Positions 33,317 through 40,787 of a DNA stretch of 40,787 nucleotides are shown one piece after another (the first letter of the stretch is position 1; each line of letters opens with the position of its first letter). The stretch is taken from contig UBMU01000025.1 of the NCBI GenBank assembly GCA_900466605.1, positions 1 through 40,787 of the forward strand. Direction: 5' to 3'. The notes beneath the pieces are model-generated. The model was not told where the DNA came from. It saw only the letters and a program-made list of their open reading frames with translations, and did not search any database. Made by a program: the position numbers and the translations under genes. Source of the stretch: Hyphomicrobiales bacterium. Its GTDB lineage: Bacteria; Pseudomonadota; Alphaproteobacteria; Rhizobiales; Rhizobiaceae.

Positions 33317-34017
33317 GTGTGGTTCTCGTCTTTCTCGCGGGAGTAGCCGCGATCGTCATCTGGTGGCTGTCCGGCCAGGGGATGATGTCGAAACCATGGA
33401 TGGAGGTCGGCACGCTTGACGACGCCAAGGGGTCGGCGAAACCACCGATCCCGACTGCCAAGATTGGCCTCGGCATTTTCCTCGCGGTTGTCGGTGCGCT
33501 GTTTTCTCTATTGGCTAGCGCGTATCTGTCGCGGATGAGTAGCGCCGATTGGTGGGCGATGCCTATTCCCCGGCTTCTTTGGGCGAATACGGCTGTACTG
33601 ATCGCCAGCTGTGCGGCTCTGCAATGGACTTCGGTCGAAGCGCGCCGCGGCCACGATGAAGGTATGCGGCTGGGGCTCGATGTGGCGCTGGCAACAGCCG
33701 TGCTGTTTCTGGCGGGGCAGGTCGTGGCGTGGCTGCAACTCGCTGCTGCGGGTTACGTGCTTGCCGATAACCCGGCGAACAGCTTCTTCTACATGCTGAC
33801 CGGGTTGCATGGCCTCCACATTCTCGGCGGGCTGGCGGTGCTTGCGCGGACGCGCATGAGATTGCTGGCGGGCGGTTCCACCGCATCCGCCTGCCTCGGC
33901 ATCGATCTCTGCGCCACCTACTGGCACTTCATGCTCGTCGTATGGCTGCTTCTCTTCGCGCTCTTCACCGGCTGGGCAAACGATCTCGTTGATCTCTGCC
34001 GCCAACTTGTTTCCTAA
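33313..34017 (+). CDS. coxO: Oxidase subunit III-like protein (CoxO type)
   Basis: A 234-residue membrane protein with about 6-7 helices, of the haem-copper oxidase subunit III family. The helix VFLAGVAAIVIWWLS starts the protein, and GLHGLHILGGLAVL and CATYWHFMLVVWLLLFALFTGWAND near the C terminus are subunit III-like (family H-x-x-H and W-H-F patterns). It overlaps coxN by four bases and is followed 10 bases later by a second subunit III gene, the split arrangement of coxMNOP. Subunit III binds lipid and supports stable turnover. Confidence 0.88.
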   Translation: MSVVLVFLAGVAAIVIWWLSGQGMMSKPWMEVGTLDDAKGSAKPPIPTAKIGLGIFLAVVGALFSLLASAYLSRMSSADWWAMPIPRLLWANTAVLIASCAALQWTSVEARRGHDEGMRLGLDVALATAVLFLAGQVVAWLQLAAAGYVLADNPANSFFYMLTGLHGLHILGGLAVLARTRMRLLAGGSTASACLGIDLCATYWHFMLVVWLLLFALFTGWANDLVDLCRQLVS

Positions 34018-34027
34018 GGGGTGGACA

Positions 34028-34753
34028 ATGGCCGAACTGACCCGAATGGATACCGAAGATGTAGCCCTCCCGCACGCCAGCGGGCTGCGTGGCGTCGCGG
34101 CCGACTTTGCCTCGGACCAGCGGGCGTTCAAGAACGTCTCGTGGGGCAAGGCCATGATGTGGATCTTCCTCCTCAGCGACACTTTCATCTTCGGCTGTTT
34201 CCTGCTGGCCTACATGACCGCCCGGATGTCGACACCGGTTCCCTGGCCCAATCCGAGCGAGGTCTTTGCGCTCAATATCGGCGGGCAGGAGGTTCCGCTG
34301 ATTCTGATCGCGATCATGACCTTCGTTCTGATCAGCAGCAGCGGCACGATGGCCATGGCCGTCAACTTCGGGTATCGCCGTGAGCGCGGGAAAACCGCCG
34401 CCCTGATGCTTCTGACCGCAATACTTGGCGCCACATTCGTCGGAATGCAGGCATTCGAGTGGACGAAGCTTATTACCGAAGGTGTGCGCCCCTGGGAAAA
34501 CCCGTGGGGTGCAGCACAGTTCGGATCATCCTTCTTCATGATCACCGGTTTTCACGGAACGCACGTGACATTTGGGGTGATTTTCCTGCTGATCACGGCG
34601 CGTAAGGTATGGCGCGGGGACTTCGATACGGGCAGGCGAGGCTTCTTTACCAGCCGCAAGGGCAACTACGAGGTCGTCGAGATCATGGGCCTCTACTGGC
34701 ACTTCGTCGATCTCGTCTGGGTCTTCATCTTCGCCTTCTTCTATCTGTGGTGA
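34028..34753 (+). CDS. coxP: Cytochrome c oxidase subunit III (CoxP type)
   Basis: A 241-residue subunit III with about 5 membrane helices. MMWIFLLSDTFIFGCFLLAY, the MQAFEWTKLI segment, TGFHGTHVTFGVIFL and the C-terminal VEIMGLYWHFVDLVWVFIF are standard subunit III motifs. AAGGGG lies 6 bases before the ATG at 34028; the frame is open 13 codons further but overlaps coxO. It is fourth in the cox operon and more canonical than CoxO. Confidence 0.93.
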   Translation: MAELTRMDTEDVALPHASGLRGVAADFASDQRAFKNVSWGKAMMWIFLLSDTFIFGCFLLAYMTARMSTPVPWPNPSEVFALNIGGQEVPLILIAIMTFVLISSSGTMAMAVNFGYRRERGKTAALMLLTAILGATFVGMQAFEWTKLITEGVRPWENPWGAAQFGSSFFMITGFHGTHVTFGVIFLLITARKVWRGDFDTGRRGFFTSRKGNYEVVEIMGLYWHFVDLVWVFIFAFFYLW

Positions 34754-34762
34754 GGTCGCATT

Positions 34763-35098
34763 ATGGCACAGGCACAAGCACATTCCGGCCAGCAGCATCC
34801 GATCCGGCTTTACCTCGTCGTCTGGGGATTGCTGTTCGTGCTCAGCACCTTCTCCTATCTCGTCGACTATGTCGGCATTCAGGGCTATCCGCGCTGGACG
34901 CTCATCATCGTCTTCATGATGCTCAAGGCGGGGCTGATCGTTGCCATCTTCATGCATATGGCATGGGAACGGTTGGCGCTCGTCTATGCGATATTGCTGC
35001 CGCCGCTGCTGGTTCTGGTTTTCGTGGCGATGATGGCGTCCGAGTCGCACTACACGATCTTCACGCGGCTTGCGTTCCTCGGCGGTGCTAGTCCGTGA
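34763..35098 (+). CDS. Cytochrome c oxidase subunit IV family protein
   Basis: A 111-residue protein with three hydrophobic helices (about 15-34, 45-67 and 70-93), of the prokaryotic subunit IV/CyoD-CaaD type. The MLKAGLIVAIFMHMAWERLAL stretch, with its Lys and His-Met, is the family signature. It begins 9 bases after coxP and completes the cox operon. No clear terminator was found before the convergent SH3 gene 21 bases on. Confidence 0.9.
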   Translation: MAQAQAHSGQQHPIRLYLVVWGLLFVLSTFSYLVDYVGIQGYPRWTLIIVFMMLKAGLIVAIFMHMAWERLALVYAILLPPLLVLVFVAMMASESHYTIFTRLAFLGGASP

Positions 35099-35119
35099 CC
35101 GGTTCCACCCGGGACGTTC

Positions 35120-35707
35120 CTACATGATCTTCTCGTTCGGATAGACGCCCCACAGGGCAGATTGACGAACGAAGCCATCAAGGTCATGGCCGATGATCTC
35201 GACATGGCACCAGGCTCCGTCGCAAGACTGCACGGCAAGCCGGACACGAGCTGCGAGATTTGCAACAGTATTGGCCGAAGCCCTCGGTGCTGCGCGGATC
35301 GGCACCGGCGCGGTGATCCATGGGCCGATCAGCGCAGTGCGGCGACCGGACAGCAGCGCACGGTGCATCCACCCGGAGATGCCATCGCAGTCCCGCACCT
35401 GACGCCAGTTGTCGTATTCTGCGATGATCTCCAACGGCAGACCTGGCACCTGGTAGACCCATTGTGTCGCGTGATCGAGCGAGGGGCCGACGCGCATTCT
35501 TGCTTCCTTCGACTTCAAGGAAACAAAGCGGGGCACGCGAAGTCCCGTTTCGCGCCCCGGCGACCCGTCTGATCTGATGGATTGTTGTGTGGCAGGATTG
35601 GCAAGGGCCGCCGGGCCGCAGAAATTGGGGCCGAGGAGGCAGGCGGCAGTCAGCGCCAGCGCACCGCGCCGGCTTCCTGCGAAGTATCGATTGGTAAGAC
35701 TTGCCAT
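35120..35707 (-). CDS. Exported SH3-domain protein
   Basis: A 195-residue protein with an N-terminal signal-like segment (about 15-36, ending near AALANPATQ). The mature part holds two bacterial SH3-like repeats: about 58-118 (FVSLKSKEARMRVGPSLDH to GWMHRALLSG) and about 130-190 (PVPIRAAPRASANTVANLAA to DGFVRQSALWGVYP). Such domains bind cell-wall or other peptides. It starts 3 bases after the ialB-like stop and is surely cotranscribed with it. Its partner and role are unknown. Confidence 0.88.
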   Translation of the reverse strand: MASLTNRYFAGSRRGALALTAACLLGPNFCGPAALANPATQQSIRSDGSPGRETGLRVPRFVSLKSKEARMRVGPSLDHATQWVYQVPGLPLEIIAEYDNWRQVRDCDGISGWMHRALLSGRRTALIGPWITAPVPIRAAPRASANTVANLAARVRLAVQSCDGAWCHVEIIGHDLDGFVRQSALWGVYPNEKIM

Positions 35708-35710
35708 GGT

Positions 35711-36199
35711 TCAGTTGCAGGATGCCATGCGCTTGAGGGCTGCGCTCACTCCGTTCAAAGAATAGGTGTAGGTGGTCGCCGTGCCGCGCTGGGAGATCGC
35801 TTCAACTGTCATGTCGCTGCCGGAGCGCATTGCGCCGATGACCTCGGGTTCCCCAGACTCTTCAAGCACCCAGGCGGACTTGCCCTTAGTGAACATCGTG
35901 AACGTCTTGTCGCCGATCGCGATCTTGACCCTCGATCCCGGCTTCAAATCGTAACCCATGATCGCCTGCGGCTCATATCCGGCGCCCGGCGTGCGGCCGA
36001 TCACGAAGAAATTGCTGCCGTGATCGACGCTTGCCGGTTCCTTCGTGGTCGGAACCGTCAGCAAGTAGCACACCGTCTGCCCACCCTTGCTGTAGGAATA
36101 GACACCCCAATCCTCGAACTGCTTGACCATGGTCGGCTGTGCATTGGCGGAAAACGCGCCGACGAGTGTGAGGGAGAGTAGGAGAGCTGTTCTTTTCAT
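35711..36199 (-). CDS. Invasion-associated locus B (IalB) family protein
   Basis: A 162-residue secreted protein of the IalB family, named for a Bartonella factor for entry into red cells, but widespread in free-living and symbiotic Rhizobiales with unknown role. Signal peptide about 1-20 (cut SANA-QPTM), then the family pattern FEDWGVYSY, GGQTVCYLL, YDLKPGSRVKIAIGDKTFTMF and a terminal ALKRMASC. GGGG is 8-9 bases before the ATG. It leads a two-gene unit with the SH3 gene. A TTAC-N7-TTAAC sequence (36285-36300) lies about 90 bases upstream, one base from a CtrA box, which may be chance. Confidence 0.9.
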   Translation of the reverse strand: MKRTALLLSLTLVGAFSANAQPTMVKQFEDWGVYSYSKGGQTVCYLLTVPTTKEPASVDHGSNFFVIGRTPGAGYEPQAIMGYDLKPGSRVKIAIGDKTFTMFTKGKSAWVLEESGEPEVIGAMRSGSDMTVEAISQRGTATTYTYSLNGVSAALKRMASCN

Positions 36200-36360
36200 G
36201 GCATTTTCCCCGCCGAGAGTGTGAGAGACGCTGGCCTGGGACAGACCGGCTGGAGCGAACGCGGCGCATTCAAGTTGGCGAGGGTTACCGAGACCTTAAC
36301 GGCAGCCGGCGGATAACGAACGTGTGACCGATCGGCTGTCGGATGTGAATGGATGGCCAA

Positions 36361-36397
36361 AAACGACAAAGCCGGCCACGTTTCCATGGCCGGCTTT
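36361..36397 (-). terminator. Terminator of yebC
   Basis: AAAGCCGGCCA (36368-36378) pairs perfectly with TGGCCGGCTTT (36387-36397), 20 bases beyond the yebC stop. The T tract on the minus strand is interrupted (TTTGTCGTTTTT). Confidence 0.75.
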
Positions 36398-36416
36398 ACT
36401 GAGAACGGGCGATCGG

Positions 36417-37163
36417 TCAGGCCGAGAGCTTAGCCAGAACTTCTTCCGAGACTTCGAAATTGGAAAAGACGTTTTGGACGTCGTCATCGTCTTCAAGGCT
36501 GTCGATCAGCTTCAGCAGTGACTGGGCTCTTTCCTCGTCGACCGGCACATTGTTCTGCGCGCGCCAGATCGACTTGACGGTTTCCGCTTCGCCGAGCGTG
36601 GCTTCCAATGCCTTGGCAACTTCGCCGAGGGATTCGAAGGCGCAGGTGATGTAGTGGCCTTCCTCATCGGTTTCGACGTCGTCGGCGCCGGCTTCGATCG
36701 CCGCTTCCATCATCTTGTCAGCGTCGCCAGCGGAAAGCTTGTAGGTGATTTCGCCGACGTGGTCGAACGAGAAGGAGACGGAGCCGGTTTCGCCGAGTGC
36801 GCCGCCGGCCTTGGTGAAGATCGAGCGGACGTTGGAAGCAGTGCGGTTGCGGTTGTCGGTCAGCGCCTCGACGATGATCGCTGTACCGCCCGGGCCGTAG
36901 CCTTCGTAGCGGACCTCATCATAGTTCTCGCCGTCGTTGCCGGCAGCCTTCTTGATGGCACGATCGATGTTGTCCTTGGGCATGGACTGCGCCTTGGCGT
37001 TCTGGATCGCCAAGCGAAGGCGGGCGTTCATCGAAGGGTCAGGCAAGCCGGCCTTGGCGGCAACGGTGATTTCGCGCGCAAGCTTCGAGAACATTTTCGA
37101 CCGCACGGAATCCTGACGGCCCTTGCGATGCATGATGTTTTTAAACTGTGAATGGCCAGCCAT
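36417..37163 (-). CDS. yebC: YebC/PmpR family regulatory or translation factor
   Basis: A 248-residue cytosolic protein, the usual length. It opens MAGHSQFKNIMHRKGRQDSV and carries AREITVAAKAG, SMPKDNIDRAIKKAAG and RYEGYGPGGTAIIVE, the hallmarks of the family. Members have been described as DNA-binding regulators (PmpR) and, for some, as factors that relieve ribosome stalling on proline-rich stretches. AGGGG is close before the ATG at 37163; a start five codons earlier is less likely. In many genomes yebC neighbours ruvCAB; here it is about 10 kb away, with the chemoreceptor, oxidase and exported-protein genes between. Confidence 0.95.
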   Translation of the reverse strand: MAGHSQFKNIMHRKGRQDSVRSKMFSKLAREITVAAKAGLPDPSMNARLRLAIQNAKAQSMPKDNIDRAIKKAAGNDGENYDEVRYEGYGPGGTAIIVEALTDNRNRTASNVRSIFTKAGGALGETGSVSFSFDHVGEITYKLSAGDADKMMEAAIEAGADDVETDEEGHYITCAFESLGEVAKALEATLGEAETVKSIWRAQNNVPVDEERAQSLLKLIDSLEDDDDVQNVFSNFEVSEEVLAKLSA

Positions 37164-37338
37164 GGCACCCCTGTTCACGTCTTATTGTTAGGAATGGGCC
37201 GCCTTATAAGAGCGAAATCGGCCGCATTCAAGGGAAAACGGCTTCATTTCCCTGGGCGCCGCGTCGTCTGGCAATTGCGGAACAAAGCCCCGAAGCTGGC
37301 GTTTCAAAGCACGGACCCTCGAAACGGAAGGAAGTGCT

Positions 37339-37842
37339 ATGGCTAGTTTCAACGAGGCACGGGAACACCCGGCACGCCAGCTCTGGGATCAGGTCAACGA
37401 CATTCATGCCGGCATGCTCGGCGTCGACGGAGCCGACATGCATATGCAGCCGATGGCGCCGAATGCCGACCCGAAGACCAACACGATCTGGTTCTATACG
37501 AAATCGGACGCCGAGATCGCGCGTGCCATCAGGCCAGGTACGCGGGCACGTTTCTGCGTGGTCGGGAAGGATCACGACTATCATGCCTGCCTTGCCGGCA
37601 AGATCGAGGTGCGGCCCGACGTCTCGAAGATCGAAGAGTACTGGAACTCGGTTGTCGCCGCCTGGTATGAGGACGGAAAGAAGGATCCGAAGCTGACGAT
37701 GCTTGCGATGCATGTCGACGACGCAGAGATCTGGGTCTCGACCGGCAGCAAGCTCAAGTTCGGCTGGGAGATCGCCAAAGCAAATCTCGACGATGAAAAG
37801 ATGCCTGATGTCGGCATCCGGCAGCACCTGCAGTTCGCTTGA
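37339..37842 (+). CDS. Pyridoxamine 5'-phosphate oxidase-fold (general stress 26-like) protein
   Basis: A 167-residue protein of the split-barrel flavin-binding family (PNPOx-like). The pattern ADMHMQPMAPNADPKTNTIWFYT, then FCVVGKDHDYHACLAGKIEV and YWNSVVAAWYEDGKKDPKLTMLAM follows general stress protein 26-like members that bind FMN or FAD. It lacks the full residues of a PdxH enzyme, so vitamin B6 oxidation is not implied. GGAAGG is about 7 bases before the ATG. It diverges from yebC and ends at a hairpin shared with the next gene. Confidence 0.88.
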   Translation: MASFNEAREHPARQLWDQVNDIHAGMLGVDGADMHMQPMAPNADPKTNTIWFYTKSDAEIARAIRPGTRARFCVVGKDHDYHACLAGKIEVRPDVSKIEEYWNSVVAAWYEDGKKDPKLTMLAMHVDDAEIWVSTGSKLKFGWEIAKANLDDEKMPDVGIRQHLQFA

Positions 37843-37849
37843 AAACAAT

Positions 37850-37874
37850 AGACCCGGTGCGATCCGGGTCTTTT
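37850..37874. terminator. Bidirectional terminator
   Basis: AGACCCGG (37850-37857) pairs with CCGGGTCT (37864-37871); TTT follows on the plus strand and ATTGTTTTC on the minus strand. It lies between the convergent stress-protein and MBL-fold genes, overlapping the MBL stop codon. Confidence 0.75.
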
Positions 37875-38709
37875 ACTGCATGCCCTTGGCGACATAGATC
37901 AGTGGCTTTTTCGGCAAGGTGCGTAGCGACACGGAAATCGTGTTCGTCGGTGCGTAGCTGATATCGAAATCAGGTCCGAACATCGACAGGAAGCTTTGCA
38001 GCGGCCTCGGTTGATGCATTGGCAGGATAAGGGAGGCGCGCAGGCGCTTGATGATGCGGCTCATGCTGTCGGACCCCATCGTCAGGCCACCGTCCACCGG
38101 AACCATGACGACATCCAGCCTGCCGATCTCCGTGTAATGTGTTTCGGTCAGCTCATAGTGAAGGTGACCGAGGTGACCGATGCAAAGCCCGGCTACCTCG
38201 AAGATGAAGATCGAATTGCCGTCCTGCTGCGGTGCACCGAAGCCGCCCCTTATATCGGTGGTGACGTTGCGAATGTACGCGTCGCCGACCACGAGGCTTA
38301 CCTTCGATTTTTCGCCGGGCACGTCGCTCCAGCCATGAAGCACGTATTTGATGGCCGGGTCGGTCACCAAACTATAGTGAGAGGAATGGGCGCGGTTCAT
38401 GGTGACGACCATCGGAACGTGGGGCGGCGAATACCAGCCGCTGTAGTCGGTGGCGATGGTCACACCGCCCGGCGTTTCGATGAGGAAGGTGGAATGTCCG
38501 ATGTAGGTCAGCGTGACCGATTGGTCGGTAGCGCCGGCGCCAACGATCGGTGCTGGGCCCGTGAAGCTGGCGAATGTCGCTTGCGGGATCGATTGGGCGA
38601 TGGCCTGGCACTGGCTGACGTTTCTTCGTTCCTCCTGAGCAACGGCGGCCTCTGCGGCGGCCAGGACCATCAGGCAGGCGATTGCGAAGACAAGAAAACG
38701 CGGCTTCAT
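37873..38709 (-). CDS. Periplasmic metallo-beta-lactamase-fold protein
   Basis: A 278-residue exported protein; signal peptide about 1-24 (cut AAVAQ-EERR). The fold is MBL/UlaG-like: VTLTYIGHSTFLIETPGGVTI and TDYSG (about 65-91), GHLGHLHYELTE and LILPMHQPRP further on. The metal motif that is normally H-x-H-x-D-H reads R-A-H-S-S-H (106-111), so the first His and the Asp are replaced, which makes standard zinc hydrolase chemistry uncertain. It is transcribed alone. Function is unknown. Confidence 0.85.
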   Translation of the reverse strand: MKPRFLVFAIACLMVLAAAEAAVAQEERRNVSQCQAIAQSIPQATFASFTGPAPIVGAGATDQSVTLTYIGHSTFLIETPGGVTIATDYSGWYSPPHVPMVVTMNRAHSSHYSLVTDPAIKYVLHGWSDVPGEKSKVSLVVGDAYIRNVTTDIRGGFGAPQQDGNSIFIFEVAGLCIGHLGHLHYELTETHYTEIGRLDVVMVPVDGGLTMGSDSMSRIIKRLRASLILPMHQPRPLQSFLSMFGPDFDISYAPTNTISVSLRTLPKKPLIYVAKGMQ

Positions 38710-38826
38710 GCCACTTCCTCCAGGCTCTCACGGTAAGCTCGGGAGGATGCGGCAAGGCGCCGCGGCGGTCCAGTTGAAATCCGGAGCCGCTGCTCACTTT
38801 TGCGTCATGGCGCGAGGCTGCCTATG

Positions 38827-39651
38827 CTAGCGCCAAAACTCCGGAATGGTTTCAGCGAGCCGAGGACCGAGGCGCAGCGGCGCGATCTTTTCGGCCAGGC
38901 CGGTGGCGTCTGATATTTCGACGCCGACGCCACAGATGGTGGCCGGGCCGGTCGCGGCCTCCATGCGGCCCTTCGGCATCTTGGAGATGAAGCGGTTGAG
39001 CGGCTCCTCCTTGTCCATGCCGAGAGAGGAATCGTAGTCGCCGCACATGCCTGCATCCGACATGTAAGCGGTGCCGCCATTCAGGATCTGGTGGTCGGCC
39101 GTTGGCACATGCGTATGCGTACCGACGACGAAGCTGGCGCGGCCGTCGACGAAGTGGCCGAAGCACTGTTTCTCGCTCGTCGCTTCGGCATGGAAGTCGA
39201 AGATGATCGCATCCGCCTGTTCCTTGAGAGGGCAGGCATCCAGGATCGCCTCGGCTGACTTGAAGGGGTCGTCGAGTTCGGGATGCATGAAGACACGGCC
39301 CATGACGTTTGCGACCAGGACGCGTGCGCCGTTGCGGGCATAGAATAGCCCCGAGCCACGGCCGGGCGTGCCCTGCGGGTAGTTTGCCGGTCGCAGGAAC
39401 TGGTCATGACGTCCGGCAAAGGCGACGGCTTCCTTCTGATCCCAGACGTGGTTGCCTGTCGTGACGACGTCGGCGCCAGCGTTGATCGTCTCGAGGAAGA
39501 TATCCTCGGTGATGCCGAAACCGCCGGCGGCGTTCTCGCCGTTAACGACGACGAAATCGAGCTTCAGGTCAGAAATGAGGCCGGGGAGGCGGTTCCAGAC
39601 GGCGGTGCGTCCGGTCTTACCCACCATGTCACCCAGAAAAAGCAGTCGCAT
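38827..39651 (-). CDS. YmdB/TIGR00282-family metallophosphoesterase
   Basis: A 274-residue calcineurin-like phosphoesterase. Bacillus YmdB hydrolyses 2',3'-cyclic nucleotides and affects biofilm and motility gene use. Metal-binding motifs are all present: FLGDMVGKTGR (about 4-14), VVNGENAAGGFG, VTTGNHVWDQKEA, DFHAEATSEKQ and VVGTHTHVPTADHQIL. The ATG at 39651 follows the fau stop by two bases, so the two genes form one transcript. A TTG five codons earlier would overlap fau. Confidence 0.92.
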   Translation of the reverse strand: MRLLFLGDMVGKTGRTAVWNRLPGLISDLKLDFVVVNGENAAGGFGITEDIFLETINAGADVVTTGNHVWDQKEAVAFAGRHDQFLRPANYPQGTPGRGSGLFYARNGARVLVANVMGRVFMHPELDDPFKSAEAILDACPLKEQADAIIFDFHAEATSEKQCFGHFVDGRASFVVGTHTHVPTADHQILNGGTAYMSDAGMCGDYDSSLGMDKEEPLNRFISKMPKGRMEAATGPATICGVGVEISDATGLAEKIAPLRLGPRLAETIPEFWR

Positions 39652-39653
39652 TG

Positions 39654-40250
39654 CTATCCAATCCAAGAGGCAAAAAAGCGCAGCCCGCTTTCTGTCAGGA
39701 GGGCGTCCAGGCTGACGTCGTGCGGCTCGTCGGGCACATGTGCCACTTCCTGGCAGTCGAATGCAATGCCGATCAGTTTCGGATGCAGGCCTTTTTGCCG
39801 CAAACGCTCGATGGCGCGGTCATAATAGCCGGCGCCATAGCCGATGCGGTGGCCGCGATTGTCGAAAGCAGACAGGGGCACCAGCATGATCCCCGGGTCG
39901 AGCACGGCGGCGTCTGCAGGCGGACCCGAGGTGCCGAAGCCTGTGCTGACCAAAGGGACACCACGCACCAACTCGCGGAAGACGATTGTCTGCTTGTCTA
40001 GGATGGCGGGCACGCAAAGCCTTGCTCCGCGCGCCTGGAAGCGTGCCATAAGCGGGCGGATATCCGCCTCGGAGCGGATCGGCAGAAAGCCGGACACGAT
40101 CGTGCCGGGTTCGAATGCCAGGGCGTCGCCGGCATGCTCGGCCATGGCGAGACTCATTTCTATACGAACGTCTTCCGGGATCGCGTCGCGCAGTGCGAGG
40201 CGGCCGATACGCATTTCGGCTTTCAGTTCTTTCGGCGTCATGCGGTCCAT
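39654..40250 (-). CDS. fau: 5-formyltetrahydrofolate cyclo-ligase
   Basis: Converts 5-formyl-THF to 5,10-methenyl-THF with ATP, salvaging folate. The 198-residue protein has the ATP site GYGAGYYDRAIERL (about 146-159) with the family's G-Y-G-x-G-Y-Y-D-R, LVPLSAFDNRGHRIG before it, and FLPIRSEADIRPL. It heads a two-gene unit with the YmdB-like gene. In many proteobacteria fau (ygfA) follows zapA and 6S RNA; in this window it lies some 24 kb away from them. Confidence 0.95.
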   Translation of the reverse strand: MDRMTPKELKAEMRIGRLALRDAIPEDVRIEMSLAMAEHAGDALAFEPGTIVSGFLPIRSEADIRPLMARFQARGARLCVPAILDKQTIVFRELVRGVPLVSTGFGTSGPPADAAVLDPGIMLVPLSAFDNRGHRIGYGAGYYDRAIERLRQKGLHPKLIGIAFDCQEVAHVPDEPHDVSLDALLTESGLRFFASWIG

Positions 40251-40337
40251 CGCGCTGGTTTCAGCAGACGATAAAGCTCTTGCCGATCATTTCAACGGGA
40301 CAATGCGACCTTTGACCGCCTGGCCGAGACGATCGGG

Positions 40338-40787
40338 TCAAATTGTGATGCTGGTTGGTGTGGCTGAGGCGCCAACCTGTGCCGCGAGCGGATAGCCGGC
40401 CGCACCCGATGCCTGCTGGCCGTTTCGTGCGCGCAAATCGCGCATCGCCTTGTCCATCAGTTGCCGAACCTCTTGCAGGATGGACTTGAACTCTTCCATC
40501 GTCTTTCGGTCTTCGGTCGAGATTCCGGCAGATGCCTGCTTTCCGTCTTCAACGACGCTCTGGTAGGCGTTGCGGGCCGCGCTCGCATCGTCGAGATCAT
40601 CCGCCTGGGCGCTGTCGCTCTCGGCATCGTCGGCGGACGCTGTCACGGCTGTCTCAGCTGGAGTCTCCGTGGTCGCACCGTTTGCAGGGTTGGCGTTTGC
40701 AACGGCGGCATTCGCCGTGGAGGCGGCGCTTGTCGCGCTGGCAGCGACCGCCGAGGCAAATTCCGCAGCTGCGGCACTGATCTTGTG
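40338..40787 (-). CDS. Partial Ala-rich protein, start beyond the window
   Basis: The C-terminal 149 codons of a minus-strand frame open to the right edge. Visible from the edge: an Ala/Thr/Ser/Asn-rich low-complexity stretch (about 45 residues, KISAAAAEFASAVAAS and on), an acidic part (ADDAESDSAQADDLDD) and a helical segment TMEEFKSILQEVRQLMDKAM, ending LAAQVGASATPTSITI. The amphipathic pattern in the helix supports a real protein. No family is recognised. A start near 40646 (GTG) is possible but lacks a ribosome site, so the longer open frame is preferred. Confidence 0.6.
   Translation of the reverse strand, partial: HKISAAAAEFASAVAASATSAASTANAAVANANPANGATTETPAETAVTASADDAESDSAQADDLDDASAARNAYQSVVEDGKQASAGISTEDRKTMEEFKSILQEVRQLMDKAMRDLRARNGQQASGAAGYPLAAQVGASATPTSITI

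Overview
The window is a stretch of GC-rich alphaproteobacterial chromosome, most likely from the Rhizobiaceae (Rhizobium / Ensifer / Agrobacterium group). The clues are the rcdA and CtrA-type sites, the zauP-like/zapA/6S RNA cluster, the acid-inducible type lpiA-acvB pair, an alternative oxidase with the coxMNOP subunit order, and a tkt-gap-pgk-fbaB glycolytic cluster. Nearly all genes look like intact housekeeping or conserved accessory genes. I see no phage, insertion sequence, CRISPR array, tRNA or rRNA.

Layout. 1-2.2 kb: a class III adenylate cyclase fused to a TolB-like and a TPR region. 2.2-4.6 kb (minus): an MFS transporter, a DUF1192 protein, a predicted small RNA with its own terminator, and rcdA, with CtrA-like boxes before both the sRNA and rcdA. 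4.7-5.8 kb: a 54-residue membrane protein converging on a PhzF-family gene. 6-14.5 kb (minus): fbaB, pgk, a K+/H+ antiporter, two small unknown genes, gap and tkt; fbaB has tandem LacI-family-like operators. 14.8-16.9 kb (plus): DUF4164 (zauP-like), zapA, 6S RNA and a short 6-phosphogluconate dehydrogenase. 16.9-23.4 kb (plus): a large MscS-type channel, then lpiA/mprF and acvB, which overlap by four bases. 23.4-26.3 kb (minus): a DinB-fold protein and ruvC-ruvA-ruvB. 26.5-30 kb (plus): a chemoreceptor and a luciferase-like oxidoreductase. 30.1-35.1 kb (plus): a cytochrome c and a five-gene haem-copper oxidase operon. 35.1-40.8 kb (mostly minus): SH3 and IalB-like exported proteins, YebC, a flavin/PLP-split-barrel protein (plus), a periplasmic metallo-beta-lactamase-fold protein, a YmdB-like phosphodiesterase, 5-formyl-THF cyclo-ligase and the 3' part of an Ala-rich protein cut by the window edge.

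How it fits together. The glycolytic/gluconeogenic and pentose-phosphate genes (fbaB, pgk, gap, tkt, gnd) sit around a cell-division module (zauP-like, zapA) and 6S RNA. lpiA makes lysyl-phosphatidylglycerol and acvB is the matching periplasmic hydrolase. The cox cluster encodes a complete alternative terminal oxidase with a candidate electron donor. rcdA with its CtrA-like site suggests a feedback loop in which CtrA drives an adaptor for its own proteolysis. The most novel-looking item is the sRNA candidate at about 2886-2999, whose promoter region carries a CtrA-like box, just upstream of rcdA.
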